From: Gymnodinialimonas phycosphaerae
Lineage (GTDB): Bacteria > Pseudomonadota > Alphaproteobacteria > Rhodobacterales > Rhodobacteraceae
Reading direction: 5' to 3'
Length of the DNA stretch: 64,000 nucleotides
Assembly (NCBI RefSeq): GCF_019195455.1
Contig: NZ_JAIMBW010000001.1
Location: 62,001-126,000 of the forward strand
Position 1 is the stretch's first letter, and each line of letters opens with the position of its first letter. This document shows positions 53,998 through 62,905 of the stretch, piece by piece. Both the position numbers and the translations under genes were made by a program. The notes under the pieces were generated by a model that was given only the letters and a program-made list of their open reading frames with translations, was not told the DNA's origin and made no database searches.

Positions 53998-55144
53998 GTT
54001 GGGTCCTTTGGGTTGTCGCCGTATTCAGCGCGTTTTCAAGGGCCCGGATGACCGCACGTGCGGTTTCGGGCGTATTGATTTGGCGGGGCAGGCGGGTCAC
54101 GTCGAAAGCCCGCGCGTTTGCCTCCAGCACGTCAGCCGCGACATTGCGCAGGTTTGGATCTTCGATGGCGCCGCCGGGACGGTCTTCGTGGCTGAACCCG
54201 CCCATGGGGACGAGGACGCGGCACGGGGCTGTAGCTGCGTTCAGGGCCTCGGCCAGGGCCTTGGCCTGGTCCGCCATCTCATCCTCGGTCAGCTTGACAT
54301 GGGTGAACTGGCCAGAATGACGGTAATGGGCGCGCGCCAAGTGGGCCGTCGAGAGTGTCTCGACCGCGCCCAGGCCGATGAAGTTCAACGCGCCGGGCAG
54401 AACCACGCGGGGCAGGGCGTTAGCGCAGGAAAACCGCGCAGGCATCGGCACATGGGCGCCAGCCAATCGGAGGCGGCCCAATTCCTGCACGCCGAGGTCG
54501 ATGACGGCTTTTGCCGTCCCCTCTGCCACGAAGCGCGTGAAAGCCGCGCCGCCGTAGCCGTTGGCGTGAAAGACCGTGGCCTCGCGGCCCGTTTCGGCCA
54601 GCAGGCGCGTAACCTCAACGCCCGCTCGGTTGGTCGCGCCCAGGGTCGTGACGGCAACCGACAGCGCATCACTGCGCGGGGCCCGCGGTGCGGCACAAAG
54701 GCCCGCCACGGCAGCGGCGGTGTTCTCGAACACCTGCCTGAGCGCCGGGTTCAGCCCTTCGATATCGCAAAGCGTCGGGATCAGGGTGATCGCGGTATCG
54801 GCCAAAGCCGCGCGCGGGTCGAAGGCCAGCGTTGTGATCAGCAGTTTGGGGTAGGCGGCGGGCAGCCCCTTGAGGGCCGCCAGCACGATCTCTCCGCCGG
54901 TGCCACCGCCGACGCCAAGGGCCACGTCGCATGCCCCGCAGCGCGCTGCGATCCGGGTGGCGGCGATCTGGGCCTTCTCGGCCATGCGCGCCAGCTTCTC
55001 GGTGCCTGACCAGATGACCCCGCCCGAGCCAAGGGACACGTCGACTTCTTCCACGTCCACTCCGTTGCGCGGCAGCGCATCGGCCAGGTACCCGAGTTCG
55101 GCCTGCTTGGTCTCGAACGTGCCGATCAGAAGAACGCGCGCCAT
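53990..55144 (-). CDS. UPF0261/Tm-1-like ATP-binding protein
   Basis: A 384-residue protein of the Tm-1-like family. The N-terminal domain has LLIGTFETKQAELGYLADAL and GVGGGTGGE (nucleotide loop). The C-terminal TIM-barrel-like part includes VFHANGYGGAAFTRFV and LPGALNFIGLG. Molecular function is poorly understood; relatives often sit with class II aldolases and sugar transporters, as here. It starts 4 bp after the downstream permease's stop region. Confidence 0.82.
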   Translation of the reverse strand: MARVLLIGTFETKQAELGYLADALPRNGVDVEEVDVSLGSGGVIWSGTEKLARMAEKAQIAATRIAARCGACDVALGVGGGTGGEIVLAALKGLPAAYPKLLITTLAFDPRAALADTAITLIPTLCDIEGLNPALRQVFENTAAAVAGLCAAPRAPRSDALSVAVTTLGATNRAGVEVTRLLAETGREATVFHANGYGGAAFTRFVAEGTAKAVIDLGVQELGRLRLAGAHVPMPARFSCANALPRVVLPGALNFIGLGAVETLSTAHLARAHYRHSGQFTHVKLTEDEMADQAKALAEALNAATAPCRVLVPMGGFSHEDRPGGAIEDPNLRNVAADVLEANARAFDVTRLPRQINTPETARAVIRALENALNTATTQRTQHV

Positions 55145-55148
55145 CGTG

Positions 55149-56084
55149 TCAGCCCTTCACGGCCCCCGCCGTCATGCCGGTTATGATGTGGCGCGACGCG
55201 AACAGGGTAAAGAGGATCGGTGGGATCGCCAACAGCATGCCCGTGGCCATGATGGTGCCCGACCCGTCGAATTCCGAGGCGTTGTTCACGATCAGAATGG
55301 CCACGGTCATCGTGTCCCGATCGGCAAGGGCAGAGGCCAGAAGATATTCGTTTCACGCGATGCGGAAGGTGAAAATGGAGACGGCCGCAAGACCTGGCTT
55401 GATCAGCGGCAGGACGACGAGGAAGAAAACCAGGAACGGCCCCGCACCATCGACGCGGGCGGCTTCCTCCAGGCTGCGCGGGACTTGGACGATGAACGAT
55501 TGCAGGATCCAGATCACGAAGGGCAGGTTCATCGCCACATAGACCAGGATGATGCCCGAGTGCGTGCCCGCAAGGCAGACGTCGCCGCGCCCGCCCACCA
55601 TATCGCGGATCCACGCCCCGAGGCCGTAGTCATTGTCGAGGCAGAATGAGTTGTTCCAAAGCCCGAACACCGGAACCAGCAGCACCGCGGGCGGGATCAT
55701 ACGAACGGCGAGGGTAGTCAAAGACAGGCTGTCACGCCCCATGAACTTGAACCGCACCAGCGCGTAGGCGGCCATGTACCCGAAGACCAGTGTCAGCGCG
55801 GTAGAGACCAACGCGATGATCAGTGAGTTGATGAACGCGCCCCCGAACCGGATTGTGCAAAAGCGCAGATGGTCGGGCTCGTACCAAAGGATATCGCACA
55901 GTGCGTTTTCGTAGTTGCGGATCGTGGGCATGAACAGCAGGCCACCGGCGCCGCTGGTGATGTCCACGTCCAGCTTGAACGAATTCACCAGCAACAAGAT
56001 CACCGGGCCGATGGACATGAAGATCAGAATACCGATCAGCACGTAGTAGGCGGGGTTCTGACGGTCATAGTTGGTGTCGGCCAT
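55149..56084 (-). pseudogene. MalG/UgpE-type ABC sugar permease with in-frame TGA
   Basis: The frame encodes a 311-residue permease with about six membrane segments and the EAA loop EEAARVDGAGPFLV. It is interrupted at 55353-55355 by TGA (codon 244), after FTFRIA and before NEYLLASALADRD. In this family the position is normally Trp (TGG), so a single G-to-A change explains it. Downstream of the stop the frame is intact to TGA at 55149 (AGAVKG), including HIITGMT. Without read-through the last two membrane helices are lost. Neighbouring genes of the same importer are also damaged. Confidence 0.8.
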
Positions 56085-56087
56085 CTG

Positions 56088-57002
56088 CTAACCCTCCTGC
56101 TCTGCGGCGAATTTGATGCGCCGCGCCCGGGCCTCTTGCCAGCGGGTGAAGGCGAGAATGCCAAGAGTCAGAACCATCAATAGCATCAGCAGATAGTTCG
56201 GCATGGCGGCGGCTTCCCCCGGTTCCCGGAACTCTCGGGCGGTGCGGGCGATGCGCAGGGCGAGGATCTCGGTGCTCAGGCCGGGGCCACCGCCGGTCAG
56301 CACCAGGATCACCTCCAGCACCTTGAAGGCATCGATCAGGCGCAACAGCATCGTGACGATCAAGACCGGTGCCATCAGCGGCAGCTTGATGTGGATGATC
56401 TGCTGCCATCCCGTCGCACCGTCGATGCGCGCGGCCTCCAGGGCCGAGCGGGGCATGGACTGCAACGCGGCCAGTGACAGGATGAAGATGAACGGTGTCC
56501 ATTGCCAGATATCGGCGATGATCACCGACAGCAGCGGGTTTTGTCTCAGCCAGTCAACCGTCGGCAGGCCCACCGACTCCAGGAACCGGTTGAACGTGCC
56601 GTAGGTGGCGTGGAACATGTAGCGCCAGACAAGGCCCACGACGACAGGGGCGATCATCATCGGCAGGATAAACAGGGTGCGCAACACGCTCATGCCGCGA
56701 ATGTTGCGGTCCAGCAGCAGCGCCAATCCGACACTGATGACCATCTCGGCGGCGACGACCGTGAACGCGAGTATCAAGGTGACCGAGAAGCTTTCCCAGA
56801 AACTCGCGTCCATCCACAGGCGGACATAGTTGGCCATACCAACGAATTCGGTCTCGGATATGCTCTGGCTTGGGTCCCAGGAGCGGAAGCTGCCCCAGAC
56901 CATGTAGCCGATGGGGTAGAACAGCGCGAGGATTATGATCAGCGCGGCGGGCGCGACGAACAGGTAGGGCGTGAGGCGATTGAGGTTTTGGCGCTGTGAC
57001 AC
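56088..57002 (-). CDS. MalF/UgpA-type ABC sugar permease
   Basis: A 304-residue permease with six membrane segments and a complete EAA loop, LEAARIDGATGWQQIIHIKLP-like, near residue 205. N terminus is hydrophilic, then YLFVAPAALIIILALFYP. GTG start at 57002. Lies between the binding protein and second permease. Apparently intact, although its partners are disrupted. Confidence 0.88.
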   Translation of the reverse strand: MSQRQNLNRLTPYLFVAPAALIIILALFYPIGYMVWGSFRSWDPSQSISETEFVGMANYVRLWMDASFWESFSVTLILAFTVVAAEMVISVGLALLLDRNIRGMSVLRTLFILPMMIAPVVVGLVWRYMFHATYGTFNRFLESVGLPTVDWLRQNPLLSVIIADIWQWTPFIFILSLAALQSMPRSALEAARIDGATGWQQIIHIKLPLMAPVLIVTMLLRLIDAFKVLEVILVLTGGGPGLSTEILALRIARTAREFREPGEAAAMPNYLLMLLMVLTLGILAFTRWQEARARRIKFAAEQEG

Positions 57003-57039
57003 GTCGGCGTCGTCTTCTGCTACGGCTGTTGACTAGGGT

Positions 57040-57066
57040 GGTCCGCGCGCCTGACGCGCGCGGACC
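57040..57066 (-). promoter_or_regulatory. Intercistronic stem-loop downstream of the binding-protein gene
   Basis: GGTCCGCGCGC and GCGCGCGGACC form a perfect 11 bp stem with a 5 nt loop, between the binding-protein stop (57075) and permease start (57002). No T-tract follows. Such hairpins usually stabilise the upstream binding-protein mRNA or reduce read-through, giving higher binding-protein levels. Confidence 0.65.
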
Positions 57067-57074
57067 GATCGGCA

Positions 57075-58404
57075 CTACTGCCAGGTGTAGTAGCCTTCTT
57101 CTTCCATCAGCGTGCGCGTCCGCTCGGCGATGCCATCAAGGGCTTCCTGCGGGTCCAGACCCTCGGTCAGGACCTGGGACATCGTGGTGCCGATGTCTGC
57201 GTTGATCCGGCCCCATGGCGGGATAATCGGACGCCAGTCCGGGTCGGCATCGGCCAACGCCTCACCAAACGTCGCGGACCAGGGGTACGGCGCGTTCAGC
57301 TCTTCATTGGCGTAGGTCGAGAACCGCGACGGGTTGCCGCCCGCCATGGCCACGGCCAGGTCGCCCTCGCGCGATGTCAACCACTGCATCAGCAGGAACG
57401 CCGCTTCCGGGTTCGCGCCGTTGCGCGGGATCGCAAGGCCGAAGCCGCCGGTCTGGGATGCGCAGGCGGTGCCGCAAGGATGCGGTGCCATCCGACGTTA
57501 CCGACCACGGTGGACCGGCTTTCATCTTCGAAGGTGGCCGCAAAGGCGATGGAGTCGATGAACATCGCGGCTTGGCCTTGAGCGAAGGCGTTGGCCGCCT
57601 CGCTTGGGCCGAACGCGCTGGACCCTTCAGGACCACATTCCACGATGGTCCGCAGGGCTTCCGCCGCCGCAACGCCTTCGGGCGAGTTGATGGTCGGCTC
57701 CCAACCATCTCCGAACACGCGGCCACCAAGGGGGGCCAAGTGCAACAGGAAAGCGGGCGACGCCTGATGGCCGGAGGCCGCGCGGGGCGCGACGCCACCC
57801 ATTCCGGGCATGGCTTCGGGAATGGCGCAGGCCTGATCCAGCAGCGTGTCGTAATCCTGCGCGGGTTCAAGCCCCAGCTCTTCGAAACCGTCCGTCCGGT
57901 AATACATCACCGAGGTCTCGGACCCGAAGGGTAATCCGTAAAGGGAGCCGGTCGGGCCGGGCAGATAGCCCCGCTCGCCACCGGCCACGCCGATGTTCTG
58001 GACGTAGCCGTCGATCAGGTCCTCGGCGTCATAGTTCGGGTCGGCCAGGCGCGGGTTCATGAAGAACGGCGCAAGGTTCAAGATCTGATCCGCGTAGACG
58101 TAATCGGCCTTGGAGAAGACCACATAGGCGATCAGGTCGTAGGCACCTTCGTCACAAGGGAAAGCTCCAGCGTCTGACGCTCGCGCATGTCGAGGTAGGG
58201 GAGCATGTCGACTTCGACCTCGATCCCGGTCTCTTCGGTGAACTGCGGCAGGACTTCCAATACGGCATTGTAATGCGGATGCGCGGGGAAGTTCACGATC
58301 AGTGTCTCCCCCGCGTAGGGGGCATAGGGCCCCTCTTGCGCCACGGCGGTACCCGCAAGGGCACCCCCCGCGAGCATCGTGGATGTCATCAGAGTCTTCA
58401 GCAT
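57075..58404 (-). pseudogene. Extracellular sugar-binding protein of ABC importer, two frameshifts
   Basis: The start at 58404 has GGGAGGAAAAGG upstream and an ordinary Sec signal (LMTSTMLAGGALAGTAVAQ). Homology-like text then runs through three frames: N-terminal part to about 58155; DEGAYDLIAYVVFSKADYVY through GNVG to about 57493; then MAPHPCGTACASQTGGFGLA to the stop at 57075 (TLMEEEGYYTWQ). The total 1330 bp is 2 short of a multiple of 3 for an intact ~443-residue protein, as expected for two 1 bp deletions. The second lies between GTCGG and ATGGCA. It cannot yield a full protein. Confidence 0.85.
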
Positions 58405-59530
58405 ACCTTTTCCTCCCAAGTTGCTGATTATCGGCGGCGTCCTGAAGCGCCGCTTCCGTTTTCGGATCGAACAGATGCAGCCCCTCCGGCCGCACCTTGA
58501 AACGCAGGGTTTCTCCAAGCGCTATGGGTGTTTCTGATTTCAACTCGACCGTCACTTTTGCGTCGCCACAGGCGCAGATCAGAACTGACTGCGCGCCGAT
58601 GTATTCGGACACGACGACGTTCAGTTCGATGGATTGGTCCATCGCGGCATCCGCGTCGAACTCCAGGTCGCTGGGGCGCACCCCCAGGGTCGCCTTGCTG
58701 TGCGCCTTCTGCTTCGCGCGGTGGGCCAGAGCTTCGGGCAGGCGGATGTCGAAGCCGTCGCCTTTTGCATGCAAGGCCCCATCATGCTCGATCAGGTCAG
58801 CGTCGAGAAAATTCATCGGGGGCGAGCCAAGGAAGCCCGCCACGAACTTGTTGACTGGGTTCTTGAACAATTCCGCCGGCGTACCCTGCTGTTGAATATA
58901 GCCACCGTTCATCACCACAATCCGGTCGGCCAGCGTCATCGCTTCGATCTGGTCGTGGGTGACATAAACCATGTTCTTCTTCACGTTCTGGCGCATCAGC
59001 GCCAGTTCGACCCGCATCTGTCCGCGCAGCTTGGCGTCGAGGTTGCTGAGGGGTTCGTCGAACAGCAAAGTGCCTGCGTCCCGGCACAGCGCACGCCCCA
59101 TGGCAACGCTCTGGCGCTGACCGCCGGGAAGCTCGCCGGGTTTGCGCCCAAGGAATGGTGAAAGGCCAATCATTTCAGCGACCTCGCCGACCTCCTTGTC
59201 AATCTCGGCCTGCGGGCGCTTTTGCAGCCGGAGAGAGAAGGACATGTTCCGCGTGACGTTCATGTGGGGGTAAAGCGCGTAATCCTGGAACACCATGGCG
59301 ATGTCCCGGTCCTTGGGGTCGAAAGTGCTGATCGCTTTTCCATCCATATAGATCTCGCCGTCCGAAACCGCCTCAAGCCCCGCAAGCATGCGGAGGGTCG
59401 CGGATTTCCCACAGCCGGAGCGGCCGACGAGCACGGTGAATTCATGCTCGGCCATGTCGAGATCGATCACATGAAGGACCTCCACGGCGCCATAGCGCTT
59501 CACCAGCTTGTCGAGATGGATGTTTGGCAT
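58405..59530 (-). pseudogene. UgpC/MalK-type ABC ATPase with degraded motifs and no stop
   Basis: ATG at 59530 begins a sugar-import ATPase with IHLDKLVKRYGAVEVL and an OB-type C-terminal domain ending near LHLFDPKTEAAL. Walker A reads GRSGCGKSA instead of GPSGCGKST, and the signature reads LPGGQRQ instead of LSGGQRQ. Walker B LLFDEPLSNLD and H-loop VTHDQIEAM are normal. There is no stop before the binding-protein start, so the frame runs on out of register into it (to 57389). Motif damage and lost stop both argue for decay. Confidence 0.75.
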
Positions 59531-59563
59531 CGATTCCCTCTTCCGCTGTTCGTCATAGCATTC

Positions 59564-59579
59564 TGTATGCAAAGTGAAT
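59564..59579. promoter_or_regulatory. Candidate FCD-GntR operator 1
   Basis: TGTATGCAAAGTGAAT lies between the ATPase start (59530) and the divergent GntR start (59659). A closely similar element occurs at 60384-60400. The core TGTATGCAA resembles the TTGTATACAA-type half-symmetric sites of FCD regulators. Confidence 0.6.
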
Positions 59580-59658
59580 TGTAAATATCCAAATTGTTGT
59601 GATTCCCTCTGGAAAGGGATAGGACTCGGGTGGAATTATCTCGAAAGGCGCCTGTGTC

Positions 59659-60336
59659 ATGGCAAGAACTTCTGCGCAGCCCCCCAATCAAACGCTGACG
59701 AAAATGCGTGGCTCGACTGTGGGCCGTATCGAGGCGGCCTTGACGCAAGCGATCGCGGCGGGGGAGTTGGCCCCGGGGGAGCGTATCGACGAAGTGACCT
59801 TGACCGAACGCTTCGGCGTGTCGCGCACCCCTGTGCGCGAAGCGCTGTCGCGATTGGTTGCTCAAGGCCTCCTGATCCCGGGCGAGAAAAGGGGCGTGCG
59901 CGTCGCCGATTACACCCGGGAGCAATTGGCGCAAATCTTTGAAGCCATGCATGAAATTGAGGCTGCTTGCGCCCGTGTGGCGACGCAAAGGCTGTCGCTC
60001 TTGGCCCGCGTTGAGATCGAGGCCGCGCAGGCCGAATGCATTGCTGCGGCCAAAGCCGGAGACCGCGCGGCTTACCTGAAAGCGAATGAGGCGTTTCACC
60101 TGACGATCTACCGCGTCACGGGCAATCCCTACATGGCTGAAATCGCATCAGAGTTCCGTAATCGCACCGGTGCGGCCCGGGCGAAGAAGTTCGCGACCCC
60201 TGAAGATCTTCTCGCGTCCGCCCAGAGTCACGAGGACCTTATTGCTCTTATTTTCTCGGAGGATTCCGAAGCCGCTTCGGACGGTATGCGCGCCCACATG
60301 GCCCAAAGCTTCCGCGCGACTTTGGCTGCGAACTAA
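59659..60336 (+). CDS. GntR-family regulator, FCD (FadR) subfamily
   Basis: A 225-residue regulator: winged helix in residues ~20-85 (LAPGERIDEVTLTERFGVSRTPVREAL) and an all-helical FCD domain (~95-215) with metal-ligand residues in FHLTIYRVTGN and the later His in QSHEDL and RAHM. Divergent from the damaged importer operon and followed by a second copy of its putative operator. Probably represses both directions until a sugar acid-type effector binds. Confidence 0.9.
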   Translation: MARTSAQPPNQTLTKMRGSTVGRIEAALTQAIAAGELAPGERIDEVTLTERFGVSRTPVREALSRLVAQGLLIPGEKRGVRVADYTREQLAQIFEAMHEIEAACARVATQRLSLLARVEIEAAQAECIAAAKAGDRAAYLKANEAFHLTIYRVTGNPYMAEIASEFRNRTGAARAKKFATPEDLLASAQSHEDLIALIFSEDSEAASDGMRAHMAQSFRATLAAN

Positions 60337-60383
60337 CGCTACGGTTGTTTTTCGGGCTGCATTTGTACACGAGTCTGTCAGTT

Positions 60384-60400
60384 TGTATGCAAAAATGAAT
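60384..60400. promoter_or_regulatory. Candidate FCD-GntR operator 2
   Basis: TGTATGCAAAAATGAAT, matching operator 1 except for a 1 bp longer A-run and G-to-A change. It sits just before the ribosome site of the metallo-hydrolase remnant, so this transcription unit is likely in the same regulon. Confidence 0.6.
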
Positions 60401-60423
60401 CGTGCAGCGAAGGAAGACCCCCC

Positions 60424-60718
60424 ATGGCGTAGAAGAGACCAAGATTTATCCGATCAACACCGGTTGGCTTAAACCTGATCTTGAAGCATACATCTTTTGG
60501 AAAGGGACGGCGGGTAAGAAGATCTGGAACCCCGTCTATTGCCACTACGTCGACACCGGCACCCACAAGATCCTGATCGATACCGCCAGCACATTCCGGG
60601 CTTCAAGTTCTACTTCGGGGACATGCCTGCGGGCACCACGTCAAAGGCCGCCCCGGCCCTGACGCCGGAGGAGGCTTGGGACTACCTCGCCAGCCTTGTG
60701 CCGACTACGCCAGATTGA
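60424..60718 (+). pseudogene. Metallo-beta-lactamase-fold lactonase-like remnant
   Basis: After ATGGC at 60424 the expected frame is displaced by one base; the displaced frame gives EETKIYPINTGWLKPDL, AYIFWKGTAGKKIWNPVY and THKILIDT, like the N terminus of AHL-lactonase-type metallo-hydrolases. The HxHxDH zinc motif and everything beyond are missing. After IDT another frame gives GFKFYFGDMPAGTTSK and TPEEAWDYLASLVP to TGA at 60718, a C-terminal fragment I do not recognise. It seems to be a large deletion joining two gene ends, plus a 1 bp deletion near the start. Confidence 0.6.
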
Positions 60719-60724
60719 AACCCC

Positions 60725-61728
60725 ATGACGAAAGTCATTGAAAATCTGTCGGATATTTCTGATCGCTTTGATGCGATCGTTCTGTATCAATGGGGCGTGC
60801 TGCATGACGGCACCACGCTCTATCCGGGTGCAATTACGGCGCTTTGCGGGGTGAACAAGCGGCTGGCGGTCCTGTCCAACTCGGGCAAACGCGCTGGCCC
60901 GAATGCCTCGCGGATTACCGGGATGGGGTTCCCCGAACGGATGTTCGAATGTGTCATGACCTTGGGTGAGGCCCTGTGGCAGGGCATCGCTACCGGACGC
61001 GTGGCGCATCGAATCCTGTGCCCGATCACGCGCGGGCCGGGTGATGCGGAAACGTGGGTCAAGGGGCTCGATGTGGTGTTGACACCAGACGTCGCCGCCG
61101 CTGATGCGGTCTTGCTGATGGGCTTGCCGGATCGTGACGCCGACGCGGCTGAACAGATCCTTGCGGCGGCGCCACTGCGTTTGGGCATGGCGGTAACGTC
61201 CCTTGGCACCACCTTGGCGATCAAACTGCTTGGCCCGGATCGCATCGATGCCCCCGAGATCGGGCTTTATTCCCATCGGCTTGGGGAGGGCTGGTTAGTG
61301 GGCGGTACCTCCAACACCGGGGGCGCGTGCTATTGCAAGCTTTCGATCCAGGGCAACTTGCGGCTCTGACCGAGCAGATCGACGCGGGCGTGGCTTTAGG
61401 CCTCGACTACTATCCGCTTCCTAAGCCCGGAGAGCGCTTTCCAATCAACGACCCGGCGCTGGCGCCCCGCATGACGCCCCGCCCCAGTGATGACGTTGCC
61501 TATTTGCACGGTCTGCTGGAAGGCATCGCCTGGATCGAGCGGCAGTGTTACGAGGCCATGGTCGCGCGCGGCGCTGTCTGGCCCGAGGCCGTATTCACGG
61601 CCGGCGGCGGCGCGTCGAACCCCACATGGACCGCGATCCGAGAGCGGGTTCTTGGCATGCCACTTGCCCCCGCGCAGCATGCGGAGGCCGCCGTCGGCAC
61701 CGCGCGGCTGATCCAGTCCCGAATCTAG
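60725..61728 (+). pseudogene. HAD hydrolase-FGGY kinase chimera, frameshifted
   Basis: Residues 1-~138 match the N terminus of TIGR01459-type HAD hydrolases (WGVLHDG, LSNSGKRA). The expected nucleophile Asp before QWGVLHDG is Tyr (TAT at 60785-60787). From about nt 61145 the sequence becomes the C-terminal half of an FGGY sugar kinase (MAVTSLGTTLAIKLL, WLVGGTSNTGGA). At 61326-61328 a 1 bp deletion shifts the frame; the kinase continues as LLQAFDPGQLAALTEQ to TAGGGASNPTW and ends at 61728. The frame is consistent with fusion by deletion of two neighbouring genes, so no functional enzyme is expected. Confidence 0.75.
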
Positions 61729-62747
61729 CGAGGCGCCGGGCCAAGGCTTTCGCGCCGATAGACCTCTGCCTTCAACTCTTCGGCCTCGATCGGTGTCCCG
61801 CCTTGCAAAAAGCCGATCAGGGCGCGGGCGGCTTTGCGCCCCATTTCGCGGTGCGGGACGTGGACCGTTGTCAACTTCGGGTAGGCCACTTGCGCCAATT
61901 CGATGTCGTCAAACCCCACGATGGAGACGTCGCCCGGGACGTCTACCCCCAGGTCCCGGGCACGCCCCAAGGCGCCGACGGCCAGCACGTCGTTGCCGCA
62001 CAATACCGCCGTTGGGGGCTGGCTTTCCTGCATCAGGCTTGCGAAGGCCGCGCCCCCTGTATCGATGCCGTAGGGCGTTTCGATGACGCGCAGATCGTCG
62101 TCGGCCAGACCCGCCGCGCCCATGGCGTCACGGATGCCCTGCAAACGCGCGGCGGCGCGGTCGTTGCTGGCGGTTTCCGCCGTGATCACCGCCAGGCGTC
62201 GATGGCCGAGGCGTAGTACCTCTTTTGCCATTTTCTCCATCGACCGGCGGTTATCGAACCCGACAGAGGGGCGGGGGCCGTTGGCGGCGTAGGCCCATGT
62301 CACCAGTGCGGGAACGTTCTGGGCCTCTAGAAACTGGTAGATCGCGGGGTCGCGCTGATACCCAACCAACAACAACGCGTCGGCCCCGCGCGCCACGAGT
62401 GAGCGGATCTGGCTTTCTTCCAGGTCCATCCGGTAGGATGAACTGGCCACCATCAGGTTGTAGCCGTGATCGTTCAGCTCTTCTTGGAAGGCTTGAATGC
62501 CGCGCGCGAAGATCGCGTTCTCCATTGTCGGGATGATCGCGCCGATCGTGTTGGTGCGCTGCGCTGCCATCGCGCGGGCGCCGAAGTTGGGCGAATAGCC
62601 CAGGTCCGCGATTGCCGCCATGACCGTCATGCGGGTCTTGTCAGAGACCTGATCGGGGAAATTCAGGCACCGCGACACGGTCGCCGTCGAAAAGCCCGAG
62701 CGTTTCGCGACATCGGAAAGCGTGGGGGCGGGGCGGGTTGGCATCAT
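61725..62747 (-). CDS. LacI-family transcriptional regulator
   Basis: A 340-residue LacI/GalR repressor: helix-turn-helix TLSDVAKRSGFSTATVSRCL at the N terminus, hinge ARAMAAQRTNTIG, and a periplasmic-binding-like effector domain with IGAIIPTMENAIFARG and VSIVGFDDIELA. Divergent from the HisD-family gene, with a perfect LacI-type operator between. Its end overlaps the end of the kinase remnant by 4 bp. Confidence 0.92.
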   Translation of the reverse strand: MMPTRPAPTLSDVAKRSGFSTATVSRCLNFPDQVSDKTRMTVMAAIADLGYSPNFGARAMAAQRTNTIGAIIPTMENAIFARGIQAFQEELNDHGYNLMVASSSYRMDLEESQIRSLVARGADALLLVGYQRDPAIYQFLEAQNVPALVTWAYAANGPRPSVGFDNRRSMEKMAKEVLRLGHRRLAVITAETASNDRAAARLQGIRDAMGAAGLADDDLRVIETPYGIDTGGAAFASLMQESQPPTAVLCGNDVLAVGALGRARDLGVDVPGDVSIVGFDDIELAQVAYPKLTTVHVPHREMGRKAARALIGFLQGGTPIEAEELKAEVYRRESLGPAPR

Positions 62748-62789
62748 CGAGCAGAGGGTCCTTGGGAAACATATTTCAATTTAGTAAAA

Positions 62790-62803
62790 TGTAATGGCTT
62801 GCA
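62790..62803. promoter_or_regulatory. Weak second LacI-type half-operator
   Basis: TGTAATGGCTTGCA matches the palindromic operator at 62813 in 10 of 14 positions and lies 23 bp away, about two helical turns, on the side of the regulator gene. Tentative. Confidence 0.4.
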
Positions 62804-62812
62804 TGGGCATAA

Positions 62813-62826
62813 TGTAAGCGCTTACA
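62813..62826. promoter_or_regulatory. LacI-family operator palindrome
   Basis: TGTAAGCGCTTACA is a perfect 14 bp palindrome with the central CG typical of LacI/GalR operators, located between the divergent LacI gene and the HisD-family gene. Confidence 0.85.
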
Positions 62827-62905
62827 AAAGGTCAAATGGAATCGCAGGGGTGCAGGTGCCCCGAACCGTCTTCCGCCCAGAGATTCACCGATAGGACGTC
62901 CCAAG

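Larger units (their letters stand above)
60337..60724. other. Intergenic/remnant stretch after the GntR regulator
   Basis: About 390 bp with no intact gene: it contains the second GntR-type site (60384-60400), a good ribosome site GAAGGAAG and the metallo-hydrolase remnant described next. Confidence 0.6.

Noticed and set aside
57389..59530. Single ATPase-binding-protein fusion protein
   Set aside because: The middle part is out-of-frame reading of the signal peptide region and the end drifts out of frame near 57492; it is an accident of lost stop and frameshifts, not a true fusion.
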